10,023 nucleotides of DNA from Larix sibirica (GCA_004151065.3 NWUY0300011476.1:1-10023); one strand, 5' to 3'. Counted from the first letter of the stretch, positions 1 to 7,327 are shown. The notes: a model not told the origin generated them from the sequence alone. Made by a program: numbers and translations.

Positions 1-715
1 TACACCATCACCAAGGTTGTGGGTGGGAATGATTTTTAATAAAGTATTCCCCCTTTTCTTAGCTTGCACCTTGTATTTAATGTGGAGTTTCTTCGATCAT
101 ATTTTCCACCTCTCCTGGACACCTCGGAGGTGGTCAAGCACTTGGGCCCTACGTAAATCAACCCTGAGTGCATTGAGTTGGTGACGGTAGACTAGATCAT
201 GTACACTAAGATGAAGGACACTCACCAATAAAACATCCATCTTTATCATGTTGACGAAGGAAGGCAACTTCTTCACCAGGGCAATTGGATTGCCAAGAGT
301 TATAGTCAATAGAAATCACCCCATCCGATGGAGGAGCTTGGTGTAATGAGAACCATTGCTTCCTAACGAGGGATGATAGATCCAAGTGGATGTTGGTGGC
401 CACCCATTTGTCCCACAGATTCATAATGATTCCACGTCTTGGTATTTTTACTACAGTTTTTTGGTTCCAAAACTTACAATGCATTTTTCAAGCATTCCCC
501 TTGCGTTTTGGGAAGTTAACATAGGCCACGAAATATTTGATTGTGAGGCCTTCCAAACTCATAGAGTATGAATTAAGCTTTGTAATGGTCCAAGAAACAT
601 CCTAAATGAAGTTTGTATGCAAGAGTTGTGCTTCGATGAAGCTAATGTATTAACTAACCTCCTCGGGGCTCACATTCCTTTTGCCATATCATTTCCTAGC
701 GTCAAGGTGTTGAAT
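1..715 (-). pseudogene. Decayed coding remnant, unrecognised (probable transposable element)
   Basis: On the minus strand a protein-like reading frame can be followed from about 715 to 1, interrupted by several in-frame stops (for example near 684, 650, 602 and 487) and by one change of frame around 290-330. The best stretch lies at 206-484 and includes the peptide NLWDKWVATNIHLDL. The frame carries on upstream of that ATG through a TGA (peptide YFVAYVNFPKRKG). After the frame change it continues as a second open stretch at 97-309, with Arg/Leu-rich text (LRVDLRRAQVLDHLRGV), then to the window edge past one more stop. The composition is protein-like rather than random, and adjoining frames line up, which fits an old element broken by point mutations and an indel. 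I recognise no domain or catalytic motif, so family and function are unassigned. A retroelement gag or pol remnant is a guess from context. Confidence 0.4.
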
Positions 716-1904
716 CTTTGGGGTTTTTGCAATCTAGGGCATCATAATTTATGTTAAAATGTACTTTTAGATCTTGTAATGTTCTTCTTGTTAATGGTTG
801 TAGCTGACACATCTTTGTTTTGAGATAAGATACCGCCATCTCTAGTTTGTAATTCTTTTTCATTTTACAGTTTTTCTCCATTCATTCATTCATATAATCT
901 AAGTTTTACTGTATTGTTGTGATCTCTGTAATATCTCTCCATGTGTGTTTTCATTTATATCTCTACCTTATTTTCATTCTCTATATAATCGAGATAAATA
1001 TACACTTCAACCACTAATATTTGTTGAACTTTATTTGGATTATAAATGGTATTTAAATAGGTTTCATGCCCACAAAGCCAAGAATCCAACTTATCCACCC
1101 CAAGGAATTTGAAATTTTTTGGGGTGGATATCTTTATGCCCAAATTGAAGTATTTGTTGGGCAGTTAGAATGAAGAACAATATAATGTGCAATTGAGGAT
1201 ATGGAGGCAATTGTTGTTGTAAGTTCTATTATAGTGTGATCATTAGAAGTTGGAAAATGGTCACCATGCCTTACATCATTTTAACTTAGAACTACTTTTG
1301 GTGTTGTCTTTGTACGATGAGTTGCTCCATCATGATCCATCTCCACTTGCATTATTATTCTTGAATTAGCTTTGTAAGGAGACAAATCACACTAGATTCC
1401 TTGAATCCTTTTTGTGTCTCATGGACCATGAGGAATCGTGATGAATTATTGAGATAGATATTGTGTAGCACTAAAGGTGGAAATTGCGGTACCACTAATA
1501 GAATTTTTAGCGTGGACCCGACCAAAAAGAAAATAAGAAGTGTGAGAAGTACGATAAGTTTGTTCCATAGTAGAATTCCTATCTATAAATCTAGGGTAGC
1601 GGGTATAGAAACCCATGATAATGTTCTATATGGTATGTGGTTTTTCTATCCAAACTTGTTGCACCGTGAGACATAATGAAATGCTAGAACTATGCATAAG
1701 TTTGAAGAAAATGACAAAAAATAAAATTGACGGAACAACTCATGTAACAATGTATTACTTATGTTAGCAACGTTGAAGCAACAAGTTAAGGTATCAATGC
1801 ATCTTGGATCACTCAAGTGACATAGATGATAATTTCATGGAATTTTGGGGCAAGAGAAACCCTAATGAATCCTTAACCGTAAAACTCTAAAATCCCTTAT
1901 CATA
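716..1904. other. AT-rich intergenic stretch, no gene seen
   Basis: No supported gene. Short open stretches exist on both strands (955-1143 minus, 1461-1676 plus), but they lack recognisable motifs, codon bias or conserved neighbours. If the adjacent primer-binding-like site belongs to the remnant at 1-715, this stretch would be its decayed leader, but nothing here shows that directly. Confidence 0.5.
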
Positions 1905-1905
1905 G

Positions 1906-1917
1906 GCTATGATACCA
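1906..1917 (-). other. Primer-binding-site-like sequence (initiator tRNA-Met type)
   Basis: On the minus strand these bases read TGGTATCATAGC, one mismatch from TGGTATCAGAGC, the segment complementary to the 3' end of plant initiator tRNA-Met that many plant Copia and other LTR retrotransposons use to prime minus-strand synthesis. If genuine, the 5' LTR would lie to the right (above 1920) and the coding region to the left, the same orientation as the remnant at 1-715. No clean LTR terminus (TG...CA) could be defined next to it, and a 12-base near-match can arise by chance. Confidence 0.3.
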
Positions 1918-1920
1918 ACT

Positions 1921-2414
1921 AATATGAGCACATTTAGACAAATATTTATGTACTTGCACAAAGGATGAATGTGTTTAAGAGGAACAATGTCACAACTACA
2001 CGTGTACACCTTTTTTTACATTCTGAGGTTCTGCCTCTACAATTGATTTGGTCTAAGTCCTATGGGCAATCATCAGTGACTTGCTGTTTGCCCCTTGGGG
2101 GGGCATACCTTTTGACAAATCCATGATTCTCTTGATATGTTGGAAACTAGCTACCTTGCTTAAAATACCCTATCTAGCATGAGGATCCCAACTACCAACG
2201 CTTGAACTTGAACCTAAGACCTCTTAGATCCCCAAAATACTAGAAGAGGGTGGCTTTGCCAATCCATCTACTTGCCTAAACCCTACTATGTGTGTACAAT
2301 ATATTGCATTGGATATACACACATGATTATAAAGTTATGGTAAATAGGGGAAGCATTAAGTAGGGTAGGTGGAGCATTTGGGTGAGTGATCGTATTTAAC
2401 AAGAGATATTTACA
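1921..2414. other. Non-coding stretch with a B-box-like motif
   Basis: No gene seen. At about 2201-2212 the minus strand contains GGTTCAAGTTC, close to the RNA polymerase III B-box consensus GGTTCRANNCC, in wording very similar to the tandem repeats at 8346-8745. It may be an isolated, badly decayed copy of the same tRNA-derived family. A perfect 8-bp inverted repeat (TGTGTGTA at 2289-2296, TACACACA at 2316-2323) has no assigned role. Confidence 0.3.
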
Positions 2415-2534
2415 ATATGTAGATGTGATACAATATGCAAAATTTTATGGACATTGATTTCCCACTTTGTTGGGATATGTAGATGAGATATGAAATTCAA
2501 TGGCTTTTTGGACATTGATCTCCCACTTTTTTGA
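2415..2534. repeat. Two-copy tandem duplication, 60-bp period
   Basis: Two adjacent diverged copies, 2415-2474 and 2475-2534. Shared anchors are ATATGTAGATG at each start and GGACATTGAT followed by TCCCACTTT near each end. Divergence between copies is moderate, so the event is not recent. No coding potential. Confidence 0.75.
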
Positions 2535-2702
2535 AGTGTTGTGGAAACTACTAAGAGCTAATATTGGACTATAGAAGAGGTTGTAGTGTCTTATAGTTCA
2601 CATGATTTTAAGGTTGAGCTACATGAATGAATGGACTTTGTGATTGTCATCAATTAGTTTGGATTTATACTTTTCTTTTACTTTATAATGTGGTGACTTG
2701 TG
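2535..2702. other. Spacer, nothing recognised
   Basis: AT-rich sequence between two short tandem duplications. I see no gene or motif. Confidence 0.5.
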
Positions 2703-2790
2703 CCTCGAAGGGCATTGATTGCTAAATACTTGAGTATAGACATACCTCCAAGGGCATTGATTTATTCTAAATATATTGTTTTAGACATGC
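2703..2790. repeat. Two-copy tandem duplication, 42-bp period
   Basis: Copies begin at 2703 and 2745. Each starts CCTC(G/C)AAGGGCATTGATT and ends in a TAGACAT(A/G)C motif; the second carries a few extra bases. Non-coding. Confidence 0.65.
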
Positions 2791-2936
2791 TTTGTACTTT
2801 AAAATGCTAAATTTTTGAAAGTCATAGATGTCCAAGGTGATAACATATCATGGAACTCAAGATGTATTTAGGTACAAACTTCCAAATATTTTGATGTAAA
2901 ATCAATTGCCATTGATTGTACTTATCTTCCAAGTAC

Positions 2937-4170
2937 CCATCCAGGTATAAGTTTTTCATTGAATGACAATTTGTTGACATGTAGCCCATCTAGTATGTAT
3001 AATATTCCCACCAACAAAAAACATCGTGGGAAAACTTAGGGATGGAAATACATGGCTTTTCAATAAGCCACGTTTCACAAGTTCCATAAAAGAGGCTCGT
3101 GGGTGCTTGAGGGTATGTTTGCATTCTAAACTCATAATTGCGATTAGTCTTTACTAATACTATAGGAGCAAAGTAATCAAGGCTTGCAATTTTTTTTTAA
3201 TCAATCTCATACTTTGATCATCCCCCCAAGGGTAATGTCCCTCTATTACTTTCTAATGCATTGATAAAATCCGTTCTTTAACTTGCCCCAAAATGCACCA
3301 CTTTAACTAATGGTGGGTGTTCTCCACACTTGACAATCCAAAATAAGAGATAAGTGGACTATCAAGTTTATCTAACCCATATGTGTATTATGGATTTAAT
3401 TCCATCCAAGGATAAGTTTTGCATGACATAATCTTTAAATTTATGATGTTGCATGACAATTTTTGAACATGCATCTTGTGAATTGTGCATAATATACCCA
3501 TCAACAAAAAGCACTGTGGGAATGATTAAGGTTGACAACACATGTGTTTTCAATAAGTTACACTTCACGAGTTCCATGAAAGCGGCCTATGGGTGGTTGA
3601 AAATATGTAATTAAATTGTTGTGTTGATAAGAAAGGTTTGTAGCACTAGCAATATTTGCAATGTGAGCTCACAACTGTGAATCGTCTCCATTAATTGATA
3701 TTGTTGGAAGCAAATTAGTTGAGGCTTACAAAGGTCCATTGATCAGTTCCATACTTTGAGTGAATACTTAAGAGTGACATGCATAACTTTTCAATAAGTT
3801 GCACTATGTGAGTTCCATGAAAGAGGCCTATGGTTGGTTGAGGATATGCAATTTAAATTGTTGTGATGACAAGGAAGGCATGTGGCGCAGTTAACGTTTG
3901 CAATGAAAGCTCACAACTGTGTTTCATCTTAATTAACTAAATTAGTCGAGGCTTACAAATGTTTGTTTGTCAATCCCATACTTTGATCATCCCACCGAGG
4001 AGCAATGTCCATCATTGCTTTCTAATGCAATTGTAAGAATGATGCTTTAACTTACTTCAAAGTGCACCAATTTAATTAATTGTGGGTCTTATCCATATTT
4101 GGTAATCCATAATAAGGGATTATTGGACTATGAAGTCTACTCGATCCATCTGTGTCTTATAGATTTAATT
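2937..4170. repeat. Three-unit tandem array of diverged 370-464-bp repeats
   Basis: Three head-to-tail units: about 2937-3400, 3401-3770 and 3771-4170. Shared blocks in order are: CCATCCA(A)GG with TAAGTTTT; CCCA(C/T)CAACAAAAA; TTTTCAATAAG followed by GTTCCAT(A/G)AAAG(A/C)GGC; CTCACAACTGTG (units 2 and 3); a GAGGCTTACAA-like block followed by CATACTTTGATCATCCC; AATGTCC followed by CTTTCTAATGCA; and GTGGACTAT-like text ending in GATTTAATT. Unit 2 lacks the AATGTCC-to-GATTTAATT segment and unit 3 lacks the first two blocks, so units have lost different internal parts. Divergence is high. It may be an old minisatellite-type expansion or a tandemly duplicated transposon fragment. Small open stretches inside (for example 3368-3577 minus) are accidental. 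Confidence 0.75.
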
Positions 4171-4773
4171 AAGAAAGGCATTGAGTGGTCAATAAAACTG
4201 GATCTTGTGAATTTCTCACTACGATAGTTCATGTTTTGTGCTAATTTGCAATGTAAAGTACTTTTTTTTCTCTAACATTCTTATTAAAACGCATACATGC
4301 GAAGGAGGAGGGCGAGACCACGCAAATATGCATAGTCATTCTTTAACCAATCAACTATTATTTTAATAGAATAATCATTATCTTTATGGACACTCCATCA
4401 ACAAAATGATCATGAGATATTAGAATTTATATATGTTACCATAAACCAAGAAATGAACCTAACAGTTAAAAACATGTGTTTCCTCTTAGAAGATCATAAA
4501 TTGAAATTCAAAAGGGGTAAGGTATCTACACCTTTGTTGAAATCCAAAAAAGGTATGTAAGTCTCTATATATTTCATACATATCTAAGAAATATAAATTT
4601 CAATATACCACAAACAATCACAAAAGAGAATACTCCCTTATATTATATTTACATAATAATTGATTAATTAAGATGTAAAAATTGGTGTTGGAACCATGAA
4701 GAGATCCTTTAACCCCTTGTGGAGTTTTTCTTTTATTCCTGTAGAAGTTGACACAAGCTTCAAAGTCCTTCAA
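4171..4773 (+). promoter_or_regulatory. Likely upstream and 5' leader region of the Sec20-like gene
   Basis: This AT-rich stretch lies directly 5' of the plant Sec20-like gene. A TATA-like CTATATAT occurs at about 4563-4571, some 275 bases before the start codon, which would leave a 5' leader of roughly 240 bases. An in-frame TAG at 4742-4744 closes the coding frame upstream, so translation cannot begin earlier in this exon. No CCAAT or G-box could be assigned with confidence. The transcription start is not determined from sequence alone, and a leader intron cannot be excluded. Confidence 0.35.
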
Positions 4774-4818
4774 ATGTCACTCTTTGCACATCGGATTTAT
4801 CAGCTTTCATACATTTGA
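4774..4818 (+). other. Short upstream ORF in the presumed Sec20 5' leader (14 codons plus stop)
   Basis: An ATG at 4774 opens a 14-residue frame (MSLFAHRIYQLSYI) closed by TGA at 4816-4818, 25 bases before the main start codon and in a different frame. If transcription starts at or before the TATA-like site, this uORF would be in the mRNA and could lower initiation at the main start. The A at -3 of its ATG gives moderate context. The peptide itself matches nothing I recognise. Confidence 0.35.
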
Positions 4819-4843
4819 GATCTGTGGCAATTGTCTTTTTCCA

Positions 4844-5325
4844 ATGGCGGACGAAGAGGACGTGGTAGCTGCTGCAGAGCAAGTAATGAGAGAATGGACG
4901 GAAGCCTTTGACGAGGGATCTCGGCGCATTGAATCAATCGAGACCTGTGGCATCTCCGGAGGCACAGCGGATGCCAACAACCGTCCCAGGCTGAATGCCA
5001 TGGTGCAGGATTGCCTTGCTAAAATGCGATCCGCGAAGTTACGCCTGGACCTCCTCGCACAGCAACAGCCCACAGATCAGCAGATGGAATCCTGCCTGGC
5101 CACAATGGCGCAATGGGACAATCAATACAAGGCGTGGGTATTCTATTCTTGATTACTTTAAAGACTGAATTCTCCGTTATAGGGTTTGATAAAAGGATTT
5201 TGGGTTCTGTTTATCTTGTATTTTGGTGAATGACTGGTCTCTTATTGTTTTGCAGTCTGCATTTGAGGTTAAGGAATGCGAATTTAAAAGCCAAAGCGAA
5301 TATTAGTAAAGCCATTCAGGAAGAG
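4844..5325 (+). CDS. SEC20: Sec20-family ER SNARE, N-terminal part (exons 1 and 2; gene incomplete)
   Basis: Exon 1 is 4844-5133 and exon 2 is 5256-5325; together they encode residues 1-120. Sec20 is an ER Qb-SNARE that acts with the Use1, Sec22 and Ufe1/SYP81-type SNAREs in fusion of COPI vesicles returning from the Golgi; its N-terminal region contacts the Dsl1/NRZ tethering complex. Plant Sec20-like traits seen here are an acidic N-terminus with EQVMREWTEAF (12-22), the block RPRLNAMVQDCLAKM (47-61), LRLDLLA (66-72), QWDNQYK (90-96) and, after the splice, LRLRNANLKAKA (100-111) followed by QEE. The start is the first in-frame ATG, preceded by an in-frame TAG, in good plant context (CCAATGGCG). 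The exons are clearly GC-richer than their surroundings. The SNARE helix and C-terminal membrane anchor are missing because later exons lie beyond 10023. The family call rests on remembered motifs, not a search. No inactivating change is seen. Confidence 0.85.
5134..5255 (+). other. Intron 1 of the Sec20-like gene (122 bp, phase 2)
   Basis: Donor GTGGGT at 5134 and acceptor TTTTGCAG ending at 5255, after a pyrimidine-rich tail. Joining at these sites completes an Ala codon (GC plus T) and continues in the frame giving the conserved LRLRNANLKAKA block. Reading straight through the donor meets a TGA at 5150-5152, so splicing is needed. A competing donor (GTATTC) lies four bases downstream at 5138 and would put exon 2 in a frame with an early TAG. 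Confidence 0.8.
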
Positions 5326-5420
5326 GTACGGAAAACCGCCCATCAACTCTAATATTATAATTTATAATTTTTTGGAAAGAAAATGCTTCCATAAGTCAAA
5401 GGCGCTTGTCGGGTCGGGGA

Positions 5421-5435
5421 AATCGTCCTGCACTG
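5421..5435. repeat. Left target-site duplication of the antisense LINE-type insertion
   Basis: AATCGTCCTGCACTG lies immediately before a run of ten T. The same sequence with one mismatch (C to T) recurs at 7138-7152. A 14/15 match placed directly against the poly-A end (poly-T on the plus strand) is what target-primed reverse transcription leaves. Confidence 0.65.
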
Positions 5436-5720
5436 TTTTTTTTTTATAACAAAAAGGGTTGATACTTGTATTAAGAAAATGCTGCAGCCTCGCTGGTCGG
5501 TTTAGCAATTCAAAAGGAGAGGCTTAGTAATACAATAAGAGAGTCTCAAGGATTGGAATTCATCAAAGGACCAGATTCAAAAAAAGACAAGACCAGCATA
5601 CTGGCCATCTTCTTAGAGTTTTTAGTCAAAATTTCGCTAATATAGATTCCACAAAAGACTCCTAAAAACATAACTAATTCTCAATACACAAAAAACTAGT
5701 CAAATTAAAGGACATGGAAG

Positions 5721-6368
5721 CTAAAAGCTTCCTTCTGGCTGTTTGGGCTCCATATCCTCGTCTTCTTGATCATGCTGAACTATATCTTCTTTCTTCGGTT
5801 TTCCAAGAGAAATATCATTGGGCATTTTGAAATTTGAGGTTGAGGAAGATGTCCCTTTGTCCAGATTGAGAAGACGAGTTTTTAAGGATAGGCATTCTGT
5901 CTCCAATGCCTGAATTTGCTCCCTTTGCTGTAGAATGGTATTCATCATGATATCGTGCTGTCTGTTATTAGCTTTAACACTTTCATGGACCTTGACAGAA
6001 GCAGAAATAAGAGAGGTTCTAGTATATTTGATGAGGTTTTCATGCCTATGAAGGACCCTCTGAATTTCTATGTTATCAGAGGCAAGATGATTTGCCCCAT
6101 GCACAGCACTATCCATCACTTCACAAATTCCAGTCTGAAACTGTTGAAAGATTGAAATCGATACCAATTCTCCCCATTCTCTTTCTAATTCATAGCTAGT
6201 ATGATCAAGAAATGGAGATTCAATTTCATGGAGAAGGAGGACCAACCTGGGACCATGAATGCCCTGCTCAAGCCGGCTCCAGTGCTCGGACCACTGATAT
6301 TCCCGAAATGGCAAATTCTTCATAATATTATTGTACCCAGGGTTTCTCCACTGAATGTCTTGAACCAA
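5721..6368 (-). CDS. 215-codon open frame of unknown family inside the LINE-type insertion
   Basis: Uninterrupted from 6368 to a TAG at 5721-5723. The first codon at 6368 is TTG, so the true start is unknown, and the frame is closed just upstream by a TAG in the duplicated 19-bp unit; it is probably the 3' part of a longer ancestral frame. Visible features, numbered from 6368: an aromatic-rich block with WRNPGYNNIMKNLPFREYQW (7-26), a helix-prone middle with many Glu, Arg and His, a probable coiled coil at about 143-170 (ILQQREQIQALETECL), a Ser-rich linker at 173-179, and an acidic tail with EDEDMEP (202-208). No zinc knuckle, protease, RT, integrase or transposase motif is seen. Coiled coil plus charged tail would suit a gag/ORF1-like RNA-binding structural protein, but this is inference. 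Being open for 215 codons in such decayed surroundings is notable. Confidence 0.45.
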   Translation of the reverse strand: MVQDIQWRNPGYNNIMKNLPFREYQWSEHWSRLEQGIHGPRLVLLLHEIESPFLDHTSYELEREWGELVSISIFQQFQTGICEVMDSAVHGANHLASDNIEIQRVLHRHENLIKYTRTSLISASVKVHESVKANNRQHDIMMNTILQQREQIQALETECLSLKTRLLNLDKGTSSSTSNFKMPNDISLGKPKKEDIVQHDQEDEDMEPKQPEGSF

Positions 6369-6396
6369 CTAATTTTTCTTGAACCAACTAATTTTT
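6359..6396. repeat. Perfect 19-bp tandem duplication
   Basis: Two identical copies of CTTGAACCAACTAATTTTT at 6359-6377 and 6378-6396. Nineteen is not a multiple of three, so the duplication shifts the minus-strand reading frame exactly at the upstream edge of the 215-codon open frame. With one copy the upstream frame (peptide HWKEFAALGLPMEK) would run into that frame apart from a remaining TAG. Perfect identity implies a recent event. Confidence 0.85.
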
Positions 6397-6666
6397 CCCA
6401 ATGCCGTCACACTTGAATTTCTCCATCGGTAATCCCAAAGCGGCAAATTCTTTCCAATGCCACACAATTTTCAGCATAATGACCTCAATTATAATTTATT
6501 ATAGGATTTGCCACAAAGGTGCTATCATTTTGCATGACTCCATTAAAACCCCACACCCTTCCCTCAGATTTCACATGCGAGATTGATATGACGCACATGA
6601 ATAGCAGGTGATTGAAAGTATGGGGTGGTGAACCTTTGTTATTCTTTGGGTTGATATAATCTCGCC
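6397..6666 (-). pseudogene. Frameshifted coding remnant between the RNase H fragment and the 215-codon frame
   Basis: Protein-like text appears in two minus-strand frames. One covers 6485-6700 and ends VMQNDSTFVANPIINYN before a TGA; the other covers about 6400-6480 (VWHWKEFAALGLPMEKFKCD). A third reading gives KNLPLWDYRW, which resembles KNLPFREYQW in the neighbouring open frame about 100 bases further on, suggesting an old internal duplication. Together these imply that the unknown protein originally extended well upstream of 6368 and has since been broken by indels. No known domain recognised. Confidence 0.35.
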
Positions 6667-7137
6667 TTACCATGCTAGTTGATACGTGGAGGGCATGCAA
6701 TTATGTGAAGGGGTGCTCATTGTTAATGTTAACTGATTAGGGAATTTGGGTAGGGATAAGTCTCCATTTTGTTTTATGATTCCATAACCTAGGTGTGAAG
6801 CTAAGTTAGCAAGCTCATTAGCTTGACTGTTATTTTCCCTTAAAACATGATAATATTCAATACTTCCCAAGCGTTTCGCTTCGCTCTTTGCTCTTTTAAT
6901 AGTCCTTGCCAATTTTTTTTCAAAAGGTTTACCTTTATTTACCATGAACCTTATAACAATAAAGGAGTCTTTGATGGCTATAATGTTCTTGATCCCATTG
7001 GCATCTATAAGTTTGAGCTCTTGATACAAAGCAAGAGATTCTGCCTGGTTGTTTGAAGCTATACATAAGTCCCATTCAAATCCAAATTCCTGGTTTCCAT
7101 TGACATCGTAAATGATCCCCCTGCACCTGCCACCCCT
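6667..7137 (-). pseudogene. RNase H domain fragment of a plant retroelement
   Basis: RNase H removes RNA from the RNA-DNA hybrid during reverse transcription. Minus-strand text in family order: GVAGAGG at the left end, IIYDVNGN, then ASNNQAESLALYQELKL, IIAIKDSFIVIRFM, and finally IEYYHVLRENNSQANELANL, ending at a stop at 6667. This matches the plant retroelement RVT_3-type RNase H layout. The second acidic residue (Glu, 7039-7041) and the third (Asp, 6967-6969) are present. The first lies 5' of the truncation and is absent, and the Asp expected in NSQAD is Asn here (6817-6819). A one-G deficit in the G-run at about 7116-7120 breaks the frame between GVAGAGG and IIYD. The domain is therefore very likely inactive. 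Confidence 0.7.
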
Positions 7138-7152
7138 AATCGTCCTGCATTG
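7138..7152. repeat. Right target-site duplication of the antisense LINE-type insertion
   Basis: AATCGTCCTGCATTG, matching 5421-5435 at 14 of 15 positions. It abuts the 5' (truncated) end of the element on the minus strand. Sequence beyond it on both sides is of similar, slightly GC-richer character, as expected if the flanks were once contiguous. Confidence 0.6.
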
Positions 7153-7327
7153 TTATTGCCCCCTCAAGGTTCAAATATTTCCAGCGACATGTTCGCCACT
7201 TGTGGCCCACGCTTTGCATTTGTGGTGGGGTTAGAGGCAGGTCCTGGACAAATTCGATGGAGGAAATGCCTCTTCTTTCGTGGCTTCTTAGTGACAAGAT
7301 TATGATTTTAATGTTTTAAGCTACTTC
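7153..7327. other. GC-richer flank of the insertion, no gene assigned
   Basis: Clearly richer in G and C than its surroundings. Open text exists on both strands: plus about 7187-7305 (RFAFVVGLEAGPGQIRW) and minus about 7315-7160 (SSIEFVQDLPLTPPQMQSV, then WKYLNLEGA). The minus reading ends with a phrase reminiscent of an RNase H N-terminus, which competes with the target-site interpretation of the 7138 repeat. Neither reading is strong enough to call a gene. Confidence 0.3.

Larger units (their letters stand above)
5436..7137 (-). mobile_element. 5'-truncated LINE-type insertion with poly-A end, antisense in the intron
   Basis: About 1.7 kb. Read on the minus strand it starts at 7137 inside an RNase H domain, passes a frameshifted stretch, then a 215-codon open frame, then about 275 bases of untranslated sequence ending TTAATACAAGTATCAACCC and a short T-rich tract, and stops in ten A (T at 5436-5445 on the plus strand). 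Fifteen-base direct repeats with one mismatch flank it. No LTRs are visible. Truncation at the 5' end, a poly-A end and a direct repeat of this size are hallmarks of LINE-type retroposition. The nearly intact direct repeat suggests a younger event than most of the window, although the RNase H part is already decayed. An alternative is a retroposed chimeric transcript. The exact 5' boundary could shift by a few bases. Confidence 0.6.

Noticed and set aside
1461-1676. 71-codon plus-strand open frame
   Set aside because: No recognisable motif, no codon-bias signal and no conserved neighbours. Length is within chance expectation for AT-rich DNA.
2289-2323. Hairpin (TGTGTGTA / TACACACA) as a terminator or microRNA precursor
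   Set aside because: The stem is only 8 bp with a 19-base loop, too weak for a microRNA foldback and not placed after any gene.
3368-3577. 69-codon minus-strand frame
   Set aside because: It spans the junction of two tandem repeat units and is not preserved in the other units.
4807-5073. Antisense open frame opposite Sec20 exon 1
   Set aside because: It is the shadow of the GC-rich exon on the other strand. The plus-strand protein has recognisable Sec20 motifs and this one has none.
5955-6155. Plus-strand open frames at 5955-6155, 6201-6416 and 6401-6586
   Set aside because: They lie opposite the minus-strand retroelement coding text, which has the more coherent protein composition. They are shadows.
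7153-7315. N-terminal part of the RNase H domain continuing into the flank (WKYLNLEGA)
   Set aside because: It needs another frame change and crosses the proposed target-site duplication. The direct repeat plus poly-A end gives a simpler boundary. Kept as a caveat, not a feature.
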